DNA of 64,000 nucleotides, from positions 310,001 through 374,000 of the forward strand of contig NZ_JBJDLK010000001.1 of the NCBI RefSeq assembly GCF_045762675.1, read 5' to 3'. The stretch comes from Elizabethkingia meningoseptica_A (GTDB taxonomy: Bacteria; Bacteroidota; Bacteroidia; Flavobacteriales; Weeksellaceae). Of the stretch, positions 26,858 through 34,755 are shown one piece after another. The notes under the pieces were generated by a model. That model saw only the letters and a list, made by a program, of their open reading frames with translations, made no database searches and was not told where the DNA came from. Both the position numbers and the translations under genes were made by a program. Positions within the stretch are counted from its first letter, which is position 1; each line of letters begins with the position of its first letter.

Positions 26858-26988
26858 TTAAAATAAGATGTCATTTCGGGGATATGATAAGCTTTCATAA
26901 TGCTGTCAGCTTTCATTTCAATATTCTGTTGTGCAGAAAGGGCTAAGCCCGTTAACAGGACTGAAAAAGATAATAGCTTTTTTATCAT
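26854..26988 (-). pseudogene. 5' stub of a secreted serine hydrolase gene (44 codons)
   Basis: The frame from ATG 26988 to TGA 26854 encodes a signal peptide (MIKKLLSFSVLLTGLALSAQ) followed by IEMKADSIMKAYHIPEM. This is the usual first segment of beta-lactamase-like serine hydrolases (helix, then a H-I-P-G/E turn), but the SxxK domain never follows. After six more residues it stops and the membrane-protein gene begins with a 4-base overlap. It could be a remnant of a truncated gene or a short leader that now couples translation to the next gene. The family call rests on a short stretch. Confidence 0.5.
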
Positions 26989-27016
26989 GTAATATTTTGT
27001 TTAAAGGTGCGTGGTG

Positions 27017-27820
27017 TTATTTTGTTTTCCGAGCTAAAAGTGAGTAAACCATAGGAATGTTATTTCCGAAATGTTTTATTCTGAACTTATTTGGCTCAAA
27101 TTCTTCCGTATGGCTAAAACAGTTATAAGGAGAATAATCAAACTCGTTAAAAGTTATAATCTGCATATGATGACTGATAAGGCTGGTAAAAACCTCGGAC
27201 AGGCTATGATTCCATGAAACGGTATGAAGCGTCATATCTGCTTCTTTTTCTGCGTAAGTACCTGTATTGGTTTCTACGATTGCCTCATTTTTAAAGTAAT
27301 TATAACCGATGCCTGTAAAATCATCATTGAACATCCATACTACGGGATGAAATTCAGCAAATACAAATTGTCCGCCGGGTTTCAGGAAATGATTGATAAC
27401 ATCAGCCCATTGATCCAGATCCGGAAGCCAGCCGATTGTACCATAACTGGTAAAAACAATATCGAATTGTTCATTCAGAACATTTGGCAGGGTGTATACA
27501 TCATTGCAGATAAATTGAGTATTGGTACCGGCCTGCAGGGCTAACTCTTTTGCTTTTTCAATAGCTTTATCGGAAAGATCTATTCCGGTAACCTCAGCAC
27601 CCATTCGTGAAAGTGAAATGGTATCCTGACCAAAATGGCATTGTAAATGCAGGATTTTTTTTCTGGTTATATTGCCCAGTAAGTCCAGTTCGATGCTATT
27701 GAGAGATGATTTTCCTTTCAGGAAGTCTTTAACGTTATAAAATTCGGAGTCGAAATGAGTGTCAACTCTTTTATTCCATGATTCTTTGTTGACGGTTAAA
27801 TATTGCTCTTCGGGATTCAT
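27017..27820 (-). CDS. Class I SAM-dependent methyltransferase
   Basis: The 267-residue protein has the Rossmann motif I in KILHLQCHFGQDTISLSRMG, motif II acid in VTGIDLSDKA, and post-I and motif III segments (FDIVFTSYGTIGWLPDL, LKPGGQFVFAEFHPVVW). This form, with LQCHFGQD, is common in Bacteroidota and Bacilli and has no assigned substrate. It follows hemJ by 6 bases and should be co-transcribed. Confidence 0.9.
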   Translation of the reverse strand: MNPEEQYLTVNKESWNKRVDTHFDSEFYNVKDFLKGKSSLNSIELDLLGNITRKKILHLQCHFGQDTISLSRMGAEVTGIDLSDKAIEKAKELALQAGTNTQFICNDVYTLPNVLNEQFDIVFTSYGTIGWLPDLDQWADVINHFLKPGGQFVFAEFHPVVWMFNDDFTGIGYNYFKNEAIVETNTGTYAEKEADMTLHTVSWNHSLSEVFTSLISHHMQIITFNEFDYSPYNCFSHTEEFEPNKFRIKHFGNNIPMVYSLLARKTK

Positions 27821-27826
27821 TTTATA

Positions 27827-28372
27827 TTACTTTTTCCTGCGGTTGACAAGTTTGACCACTAAAGTAATAAAAATAACCAGCCCTACAAATCCTAATGCCA
27901 GCTGCCACCAGTATTCCAGAAGTGCGTATTTGAGAATAACAGTGAACACGACAAAAAACAAAATAAATGTGGCAATTTCATTAGCCTGACGAAGTGCCAA
28001 GTTTTTCGAAGGCAGGGTACCTTTATTAAGCTTTTTAAGCTGAATTACTTTTTTCCAGCTCCAGTAATGGTATATTGCCAAACCTATAAGGGCAGTAAGC
28101 TTCAGATGGAACCACGGCATTTTCAGTAATGCAGGATTCATGCAGATCATAATAATACCAAACAACAACATTAGAGTACCACCCGGAACTGTGATAATAT
28201 TCCATAACCTGCTGGCCATATAAGCATATTGCTCGCGAAGAATGTCTTTTTTAGGATTCTCAAAAGCGTCCGTGTCTTTATAATAAACAAATATTCTTAC
28301 GGTATAAAAAAGACCGGCAAAGTAACTTACCATAAAGATAATGTGTAAAGCTTTGATAATGAGATAGGCCAT
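27827..28372 (-). CDS. hemJ: Protoporphyrinogen oxidase HemJ / UPF0093 family membrane protein
   Basis: The 181-residue inner-membrane protein has about five helices. The first, KALHIIFMVSYFAGLFYTVR, contains the conserved His of the HemJ family (UPF0093), and WFHLKLTALIGLAIYHYW carries further conserved His residues. HemJ oxidises protoporphyrinogen IX to protoporphyrin IX in haem synthesis. No other hem gene is adjacent; it heads a two-gene unit with the methyltransferase. Confidence 0.88.
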   Translation of the reverse strand: MAYLIIKALHIIFMVSYFAGLFYTVRIFVYYKDTDAFENPKKDILREQYAYMASRLWNIITVPGGTLMLLFGIIMICMNPALLKMPWFHLKLTALIGLAIYHYWSWKKVIQLKKLNKGTLPSKNLALRQANEIATFILFFVVFTVILKYALLEYWWQLALGFVGLVIFITLVVKLVNRRKK

Positions 28373-28378
28373 TTTTTA

Positions 28379-28413
28379 GAGTTATGAGTGATAAATAATT
28401 GATGGATGGTATT
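28379..28413. repeat. 7-nt periodic spacer
   Basis: GAGTTAT, GAGTGAT, AAATAAT, TGATGGA and TGGTATT keep a loose 7-nt register between hemJ and the SAM hydrolase gene. Confidence 0.35.
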
Positions 28414-28418
28414 TAAAC

Positions 28419-29246
28419 TTAACTGAATTCTACAAAGATGCGTTCGCCGACACTCAGCCCCAAAAGACTGGATGCACCATTGGTACTGCTTCCTTTATAG
28501 ATTGCAACCTCCAGAAGATCGTCTGCATTGAAAATAGCAGAAATATTTCCGTGGTATTGTGGTTCGTTTTCCCAGTTTTCGACAACATCGGTATAATCAT
28601 TGTTGACTTTTGACATGACGAAATTCCGGAACTTCAGCTCAAACTTGTCGTAAGACTTCAGCGTATTATTGAAGAAACTTTTTTTAATATTGGAAATGGC
28701 ATTTCCGAAATTATCAATATACATAATCTCTCCAACCATAATGCCTTCGGTTTCATTGAGGATCGCACGGGGAAAGGAGTGTTCTTTTATTTCAGTAACT
28801 TTTTTTCCGACAACTTCAGGAATTCCGCCTTTGGCCAGGTGAACTGCCACCGGCGCAAAAATATCAGTAGAAGTGAAGTTTACTTCATCATCAAAACGGT
28901 TTCCCAGTACAATTTCATAGGTTTCATCCGGATTGATATCGAAAAACATTAAGCTAAGAAGTCCGTTATCTGCACAGATGAAGTAATGGTCATCTACCTT
29001 GGCAATAATGTTCTTACGGTCTTTATGGTAAAAAGAATCGACACTGATAATATGTATGGTTCCTTTAGGGTAATATTTATAGGCACTTCTGATGATGTAT
29101 GCCGTCTGCTGAAGGTTATATGCCTGGATTTCATGCGTGATGTCGACTATCGTAGTAGTCGCCAGCTGGTTGTATATACTACCTTTAATAGCTGCAACCC
29201 GATAATCCAGTAATCCGTAGTCAGAAGTTAGTGTAATAATCGACAT
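28419..29246 (-). CDS. S-adenosylmethionine hydrolase family protein (DUF62)
   Basis: The 275-residue protein starts MSIITLTSDYGLLDYRVAAIKG and has VDITHEIQAYN, HIISVDSFYHKD and GEIMYIDNFGNAISNI, the core of the SAM hydroxide adenosyltransferase/fluorinase superfamily. Housekeeping members hydrolyse SAM to adenosine and methionine. A longer frame begins at 29255, but that ATG lies in the -7 box TATCTTTG (29253-29260), so 29246 is chosen. It is divergent from phoH. Confidence 0.9.
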   Translation of the reverse strand: MSIITLTSDYGLLDYRVAAIKGSIYNQLATTTIVDITHEIQAYNLQQTAYIIRSAYKYYPKGTIHIISVDSFYHKDRKNIIAKVDDHYFICADNGLLSLMFFDINPDETYEIVLGNRFDDEVNFTSTDIFAPVAVHLAKGGIPEVVGKKVTEIKEHSFPRAILNETEGIMVGEIMYIDNFGNAISNIKKSFFNNTLKSYDKFELKFRNFVMSKVNNDYTDVVENWENEPQYHGNISAIFNADDLLEVAIYKGSSTNGASSLLGLSVGERIFVEFS

Positions 29247-29252
29247 ATACTG

Positions 29253-29260
29253 CAAAGATA
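29253..29260 (-). promoter_or_regulatory. -7 box (TATCTTTG) of the SAM hydrolase gene; near-leaderless
   Basis: The box ends 6 bases before the ATG at 29246, so the mRNA should start at or within a few bases of the start codon. Confidence 0.6.
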
Positions 29261-29322
29261 AAAAATACAGCGCAGTTCCTATAAATTAACAATTCTTTTA
29301 TCTGTATTTTTTTCGGAATCGT

Positions 29323-29330
29323 TATATTTG
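29323..29330 (+). promoter_or_regulatory. -7 box (TATATTTG) of phoH
   Basis: A consensus box 29 bases upstream of the phoH ATG, divergent from the box at 29253. Confidence 0.6.
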
Positions 29331-29359
29331 TTTAGTTACACTGTAAAAACAGATATTGA

Positions 29360-30313
29360 ATGTATGAATTAAATTATGAGCTGAAGGATATAGATACCAA
29401 GCAGTTCTACGGGGTGCAAAATCAATATTTTAACCTTTTGAAATCCTCATTTCCAACTTTAAAAATTACCGGAAGAGATAATTTCATCTTCGCTATGGGG
29501 AATAACGAAGCGCTGAAAGTTCTGAAAGAGAAACTGGATGATATCGTCACTTTTATTTCCAACAATAACAGTATTGAGCTGAAAGATGTAGAAAGTATTC
29601 TGAAAATACAGGATGAAAGTGAAAAGCAACTGGTTTTTGACAGTGATATATTGCTGAAGGGAGTCGGCGGAAAGATTATTAAAGCTAAAACAACCAATCT
29701 GAAGAAGCTTGTAAAAGTTTCAGAGAAAAAAGATATGGTCTTTGCGATCGGTCCTGCAGGAACGGGTAAAACTTATACCAGTGTTGCATTGGCAGTAAGA
29801 GCACTTAGAGACAAACAGGTAAAACGTATTATTCTTACCCGTCCCGCAGTAGAAGCAGGGGAGAGCCTTGGTTTCTTACCGGGGGATATGAAAGAGAAGC
29901 TGGATCCATATATGCAGCCTCTATATGATGCGCTTCGGGATATGATTCCTTTTGAAAAACTTGAAGGTTATATCGAGAAGAAGGTCATAGAGATTGCACC
30001 ATTGGCATTTATGCGTGGTCGTACTTTGGATGATGCGTTTGTAATTCTGGATGAAGCGCAAAATACAACACATTCGCAGATGAAAATGTTTCTTACCCGT
30101 ATGGGGATGAATGCGAAGTTTATTATTACCGGTGACCCCAGTCAGGTTGATTTACCAAAAAACCAACAGTCCGGACTGAAGGAAGCGATGTTTATTCTGA
30201 AGAATATTGAAGAAATAGGATTTATACATTTAACGGATGAGGATGTTGTAAGGCACCCGGTCGTGAGAAAAATTATCCAGGCTTATTCTACAGAAGAAAA
30301 GAAATTACAGTAA
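29360..30313 (+). CDS. phoH: PhoH family ATPase
   Basis: The 317-residue protein has a short N-terminal KH-like region and a P-loop ATPase domain: Walker A in GPAGTGKTYTSVALAV, Walker B in FVILDEAQNTTHSQMKMFL and ITGDPSQVDLP. This is the PhoH/YbeZ branch, thought to act with the endoribonuclease YbeY in ribosome and RNA quality control. No ybeY is adjacent. It is divergent from the SAM hydrolase gene. Confidence 0.94.
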   Translation: MYELNYELKDIDTKQFYGVQNQYFNLLKSSFPTLKITGRDNFIFAMGNNEALKVLKEKLDDIVTFISNNNSIELKDVESILKIQDESEKQLVFDSDILLKGVGGKIIKAKTTNLKKLVKVSEKKDMVFAIGPAGTGKTYTSVALAVRALRDKQVKRIILTRPAVEAGESLGFLPGDMKEKLDPYMQPLYDALRDMIPFEKLEGYIEKKVIEIAPLAFMRGRTLDDAFVILDEAQNTTHSQMKMFLTRMGMNAKFIITGDPSQVDLPKNQQSGLKEAMFILKNIEEIGFIHLTDEDVVRHPVVRKIIQAYSTEEKKLQ

Positions 30314-30380
30314 ATATTAAATTTTAACATATTTTAGCATTGTATTTGTAGTAGTGTTCATGAATTATAAAATTAATGAT

Positions 30381-30872
30381 ATGAAAAAACTATTATTGCT
30401 GGGTGCTTTTGCATCTTTAGGATTTGCAGCCAGTGCACAAACTACAGGACAATTGAAAATTGGAGCTAATATTGGTATCCCTGTTGGTGATGCTTCGAAT
30501 GTTTCCAGCTTTACAATGGGACTTGATGCGGCTTACCAATGGAGAGTAGCACCAAATTTTGATCTCGGTCTTGCAACCGGTTACCAGCATTTCTTTCTTA
30601 AATCAAAATATAAAGATTGGGGTGCAAGTGATTTCGGATATATCCCATTAGCTGCTTCTGCACAGTATTCAATCGATCCACAATTTTTTATTGGAGCAGA
30701 TTTAGGTTATGGATTTGCAACAGGTAAAGGTTCTTCAGGTGGTGGATTTTACTACCAGCCTAAAGTTGGATATCAGCAGCCGAATTGGGAACTTTATTTG
30801 GCTTATAAGGGAATTTCAGATAATGGAAGTATTAGTTCTGTTAACTTAGGATTCAACTTTAAACTAAAATAA
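30381..30872 (+). CDS. Outer-membrane beta-barrel protein, copy A
   Basis: The 163-residue protein has a signal peptide (MKKLLLLGAFASLGFAASAQ), then alternating strands with aromatic girdles (LGLATGYQHFFL, FFIGADLGYGFATG, NLGFNFKLK), a small porin-like barrel. The start is set at 30381 because the signal peptide begins there; an upstream ATG at 30354 would add nine charged residues. It is followed by its own terminator and a paralogue at 31015 with an almost identical signal peptide and C-terminus, indicating tandem duplication. Confidence 0.88.
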   Translation: MKKLLLLGAFASLGFAASAQTTGQLKIGANIGIPVGDASNVSSFTMGLDAAYQWRVAPNFDLGLATGYQHFFLKSKYKDWGASDFGYIPLAASAQYSIDPQFFIGADLGYGFATGKGSSGGGFYYQPKVGYQQPNWELYLAYKGISDNGSISSVNLGFNFKLK

Positions 30873-30893
30873 ATTACATTTTAAGAATAAATT

Positions 30894-30921
30894 AAACCTC
30901 TACTTCATAGTGGAGGTTTTT
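30894..30921 (+). terminator. Terminator after beta-barrel copy A
   Basis: AAACCTCTAC and GTGGAGGTTT pair (one G-U) around a short loop and are followed by a T-rich tail. Confidence 0.7.
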
Positions 30922-31014
30922 ATTTTTAATAAAGAAGTGTTCTAAATTTTAAAAAATTAATAATTAAGTAAATAAATTTTATATCTTCGCGCGGTGAAAT
31001 ATAATTTTAAAATC

Positions 31015-31548
31015 ATGAAGAAAAATTTATTAATTGGTGCTTTTGCACTATTAGGATTTGCAGCAAGTGCACAAACTCAAGGAAAAGGGAATTTTAAATT
31101 AGGAGCTCATATTGGTCTCCCTACAGGGAATTTGGCTGATCAAACTAGTTTTAATTTAGGAGCTGATGTTGCATATTTATTCAATATTGATGGGAAATTT
31201 AAAGCGGGTATTACCACGGGATATTCTCATTATTTTGCAAAAGGAGACGAATTAAATTACTACCTGCCAGGATACGGGAATATACGTATTAAATATACCG
31301 ATACAGGAATTATACCGGTTGCTGCAACAGCTCAATATAATTTTGTGCCAAATGTATTTTTTGGAGCAGATTTAGGATATGCATTTTTTGTTACAGGAGG
31401 AAATGGTGTTACAGGAGCATTTTATTTTCAGCCTAAAGTTGGTTACCAGCTAAATAATAACGAGTTCTATTTATCTTATAAAGGAATGAGCAAAGACGGG
31501 ACGACTATTGGTTCCGTGAACTTAGGATATGCCTATACTTTTAAATAA
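31015..31548 (+). CDS. Outer-membrane beta-barrel protein, copy B
   Basis: The 177-residue paralogue of the gene at 30381 shares GAFALLGFAASAQ in the signal peptide, FFGADLGYAF, FYFQPKVGYQ and SVNLGY at the end. The middle loops (around YFAKGDELNYYLPGY) are longer and different, as expected for surface loops. The start is placed at 31015, where the signal peptide begins. A near -7 box (TATCTTCG) lies about 30 bases upstream, so the copy is separately transcribed. Confidence 0.88.
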   Translation: MKKNLLIGAFALLGFAASAQTQGKGNFKLGAHIGLPTGNLADQTSFNLGADVAYLFNIDGKFKAGITTGYSHYFAKGDELNYYLPGYGNIRIKYTDTGIIPVAATAQYNFVPNVFFGADLGYAFFVTGGNGVTGAFYFQPKVGYQLNNNEFYLSYKGMSKDGTTIGSVNLGYAYTFK

Positions 31549-31552
31549 ACAG

Positions 31553-31579
31553 AAACGCCTGCACTTGCAGGCGTTTTTT
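31553..31579. terminator. Bidirectional terminator between beta-barrel copy B and uvrA
   Basis: AAACGCCTGC, loop ACTT and GCAGGCGTTT form a perfect 10-bp stem with six T on the plus side and an A/T flank on the other. The genes on either side converge. Confidence 0.85.
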
Positions 31580-34370
31580 ATAGCTTTTCTTTTATAAACC
31601 TTGCGGTATGTGAGGTTTTATTTTTGATTAGTTCTTCAGGAGTTCCGGCAAATACGATTTCTCCGCCATGTTTTCCTGCTTCAGGCCCTATATCGATAAT
31701 GTAATCTGCACATTTGATGATATCCGGCTGATGTTCGATGACAATAACCGAATGCCCAAGATTAACCAATGCCTGTAAAGAAATCATCAGTTTATTAATA
31801 TCGTGGAAATGCAGTCCGGTAGAAGGCTCATCGAATATGAAAAGTGTTTTATCGTGACTTGCTCCTTTTACCAGGAACGAAGCCAGCTTAACTCTTTGTG
31901 CTTCCCCTCCGGATAAGGTAGATGAGGACTGTCCCAGTTGAAGATAACCTAATCCTACATCCTGTAAAGGTTTCAGTTTCTGAACAATTTTATCCTGATG
32001 GTTATCGCGGAAAAATTCCAGTGCTTCATTTACTGTAAGATTCAGAATGTCAGAGATGTTTTTCTCATCAAACTTTACATCCAGAATTTCATCCTTGAAT
32101 CGGGTTCCGTGGCAGGTTTCGCATTGGAGCTCAATGTCAGCCATAAACTGCATGGACACTGTAATTACTCCTTCTCCTTTACATTCGTCACAACGTCCGC
32201 CATCTACATTAAAAGAGAAATGCTTTGCCTTTAATCCCATATGTTTCGACATCTTTTGTTTTGCAAAAAGATCACGAATATCATCATACGCTTTCAGGTA
32301 AGTAACCGGATTGGATCGGGATGATTTTCCGATTGGGTTCTGGTCGATCATTTCGATATTCCGGATAAGCTTTTTCGGGAAGGTAATACTGTCGAAGTCA
32401 GCTTTCTTACCTCCTAATTCCAGTTCTATCTGAACAGCCTGTGCCAGTACATCCTTCATTAATGTAGATTTACCGCTTCCGGAAACACCCGTTACCACAA
32501 CAAGGCTTTCTAATGGAATATCCACATCTATATTTTTTAGGTTGTTTTCACGTGCACCTTTTATATGGATAAATTCTTTTGGTTTTCTTCTGTGCTTGGG
32601 TACTGCAATTTCTTCCACACCGTTAAGGTAGTCGGAAGTCAGGGTGTTTGCTTTTTTTATCTCATCGAAATCACCGCTGAATACAACTTCGCCACCCAGG
32701 TATCCTGCTTCGGGTCCAATATCGATGATATGATCCGCTGCGCGCATAACATCTTCATCGTGTTCCACCACAATTACGGTATTTCCTAAATCGCGGAGAT
32801 TCTTCAAAACTTCAATCAGGTTTTCTGTGTCACGGGAGTGAAGACCAATACTTGGTTCATCCAATATATAAATAGAACCAACAAGACTACTTCCTAATGA
32901 GGTTGCCAGGTTTATTCTCTGGCTTTCACCACCGGAAAGGGTATTGGAATTTCGGTTAAGGGTTAAATAGCCTAAACCCACTTTAACTAAGAATTCCAGA
33001 CGTGAAACAATTTCATAAACGAGTCTTTTGGCAATAGCTGCATCATGTTCATTCAATTTCAGACTCTGAATGAGCGATAATAATTCATCTAATGGCAGAT
33101 CTACCATAGACTGAATATTGTGTCCGTCAATTTTCACCCATGAACTTTCTTCGCGAAGACGTAATCCTTCACAAGTCGGACAGGTTGTTTTTCCTCTGTA
33201 TCGGGATAACATAACTCTGTACTGTATCTTGTAAAGATTTTCTTCCAGCATTTTAAAGAAGTTATCTATTCCCGGGAAATTTCCTGTTTTTTCACCACGC
33301 CATAAATACTGACGCTGTTCTTTGGTCAGTTGAAAGTAAGGCTTGTGTATCGGGAAATCTTTTGCCGCCTTTTTTATAAATGCCGCTTTCCATTCTTTCA
33401 TTGTTTCTCCACGCCACGGTGCTATTGCATCTTCGTATACCGAAAGATTTTTATTCGGAACGACAAGATCTTCATCTATACCAATAATTTTACCGTATCC
33501 TTCACATGTAGGACAGGCTCCGTAAGGATTATTGAAACTGAAGAAATGGATGTTAGGTTCATTGAAAACGATATCATCCAGCTCGAACTTGCTCGAAAAA
33601 TCTCTTACTTTTCCGTTATCAGCATTCTTTATGGAGCAATAGCCTTTTCCTTCATAAAATGCCATCTGTATAGAGTCGGCAAGTCGCTGAAGAAAAGTTT
33701 CATCATCTTCATATTTAAAACGATCGATCACTAAAAAGATTTCAGTTCCGGCTTCCGGTGTAAATCCAAAGCTCTCCAGATCCTCTATTGTAGCAATGTT
33801 TCCTCCAACTTCAAGTCTGGTGAAACCTTGTAGCTTTAATGTTTTTAACTGTTCAGCAAAGTTGTCTGTTTCATAATGGCACGGTGCACGAAGGATGAGT
33901 GTTGGTGCATTTTTCTGAGCTTTTATAAAGTCTATAACATCTGTTACACTGTCTTTTCGTACTTCTTCTCCGGATACAGGGGAGAAGGTACGGCCGATAC
34001 GGGCAAATAATAACTTCAGGTAGTCATATATTTCCGTTGTGGTTCCTACAGTCGAACGGGGATTTGATGATATTACCTTTTGCTGAATGGCAATAGATGG
34101 TGCCAGCCCTTTAATATCATCAATCTTGGGTTTTTCCAGTTTTCCAAGGAACTGACGTGCATAGGAACTCAAACTTTCAACATAACGTCTTTGTCCCTCG
34201 GCGTATATGGTGTCAAACGCCAGAGAAGATTTTCCACTTCCGGAAACTCCGGTAATTACAGTCAGTTTGTTTTTCGGAATGGAAACGTCAATATGTTTTA
34301 AATTATTGAGATGGGCGTTTTTAACAAAAATTTCTTTTTTGATATCTATATTATTGTCCTGCTTTGCCAT
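31578..34370 (-). CDS. uvrA: Excinuclease ABC subunit A
   Basis: The 930-residue damage-recognition ATPase of nucleotide excision repair has two ABC modules: Walker A ITGVSGSGKSSLAFDT and VTGVSGSGKSTLMKDV, and signatures LSGGESQRINLA and LSGGEAQRVKLA. Zinc fingers are at CPTCEGYGK/CPTCEGLRL in the first half and CDECKGEG/CETCHGTRF in the second. Length is normal. It loads UvrB on damaged DNA; uvrB and uvrC are not in the window. Confidence 0.98.
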   Translation of the reverse strand: MAKQDNNIDIKKEIFVKNAHLNNLKHIDVSIPKNKLTVITGVSGSGKSSLAFDTIYAEGQRRYVESLSSYARQFLGKLEKPKIDDIKGLAPSIAIQQKVISSNPRSTVGTTTEIYDYLKLLFARIGRTFSPVSGEEVRKDSVTDVIDFIKAQKNAPTLILRAPCHYETDNFAEQLKTLKLQGFTRLEVGGNIATIEDLESFGFTPEAGTEIFLVIDRFKYEDDETFLQRLADSIQMAFYEGKGYCSIKNADNGKVRDFSSKFELDDIVFNEPNIHFFSFNNPYGACPTCEGYGKIIGIDEDLVVPNKNLSVYEDAIAPWRGETMKEWKAAFIKKAAKDFPIHKPYFQLTKEQRQYLWRGEKTGNFPGIDNFFKMLEENLYKIQYRVMLSRYRGKTTCPTCEGLRLREESSWVKIDGHNIQSMVDLPLDELLSLIQSLKLNEHDAAIAKRLVYEIVSRLEFLVKVGLGYLTLNRNSNTLSGGESQRINLATSLGSSLVGSIYILDEPSIGLHSRDTENLIEVLKNLRDLGNTVIVVEHDEDVMRAADHIIDIGPEAGYLGGEVVFSGDFDEIKKANTLTSDYLNGVEEIAVPKHRRKPKEFIHIKGARENNLKNIDVDIPLESLVVVTGVSGSGKSTLMKDVLAQAVQIELELGGKKADFDSITFPKKLIRNIEMIDQNPIGKSSRSNPVTYLKAYDDIRDLFAKQKMSKHMGLKAKHFSFNVDGGRCDECKGEGVITVSMQFMADIELQCETCHGTRFKDEILDVKFDEKNISDILNLTVNEALEFFRDNHQDKIVQKLKPLQDVGLGYLQLGQSSSTLSGGEAQRVKLASFLVKGASHDKTLFIFDEPSTGLHFHDINKLMISLQALVNLGHSVIVIEHQPDIIKCADYIIDIGPEAGKHGGEIVFAGTPEELIKNKTSHTARFIKEKL

Positions 34371-34386
34371 AATAAATATAAGGCAA

Positions 34387-34394
34387 CAAAATTA
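34387..34394 (-). promoter_or_regulatory. -7 box (TAATTTTG) of uvrA
   Basis: A consensus box 16 bases upstream of the uvrA ATG. I saw no LexA-like palindrome beside it. Confidence 0.55.
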
Positions 34395-34543
34395 CGAAAA
34401 TTAAAGCCTAATCCGAATGAAGATATTGGAATTGTGAGTCAGAAAAAATGATAAGTTGTGAGGAGCCTTCATATCGGGGATAAACAGAAAATTAATTTGA
34501 TGATGACACCATAAGTTAAGAGATGCACCGGAACAATTATCAT

Positions 34544-34655
34544 CATCAGTCATCAGTCATCAGTCATCAGTCATCAGTCATCAGTCATCAGTCATCAGTC
34601 ATCAGTTATTAGTCATTAGTCATTAGTCATCAACCATCAACTATCAATTATCAAT
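34544..34655. repeat. Heptanucleotide tandem repeat, nine perfect CATCAGT copies then decaying units
   Basis: CATCAGT occurs nine times without error at 34544-34606, followed by TATTAGT, CATTAGT twice, CATCAAC twice and TATCAAT twice, keeping a strict 7-nt register for 16 units. The rest of the uvrA to TonB-receptor gap (34395-34543 and 34656-34726) shows no gene. Such arrays change copy number by slippage. Confidence 0.9.
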
Positions 34656-34726
34656 TATCATGGATTCATCAACCGGACTAACAGTGATCATAAAATCCGG
34701 ACTATCATATTTAGACTGAACTCCAG

Positions 34727-34734
34727 TACATTTG
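34727..34734 (+). promoter_or_regulatory. -7 box (TACATTTG) of the TonB receptor gene; decides the start
   Basis: A consensus box 22 bases before the ATG at 34756. It overlaps the alternative upstream ATG at 34732, excluding it. The heptamer array ends 72 bases upstream. Confidence 0.6.
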
Positions 34735-34755
34735 CCGCCTAAAAATACGGTTATA

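Noticed and set aside
34544..34655. CRISPR array
   Set aside because: The units are contiguous 7-mers with no unique spacers, and no cas gene is nearby. It is a simple tandem repeat.
34371..34755. Cobalamin riboswitch upstream of the BtuB-like TonB receptor
   Set aside because: I looked for the conserved B12-box words and saw none; the space is filled by the heptamer array and AT-rich DNA.
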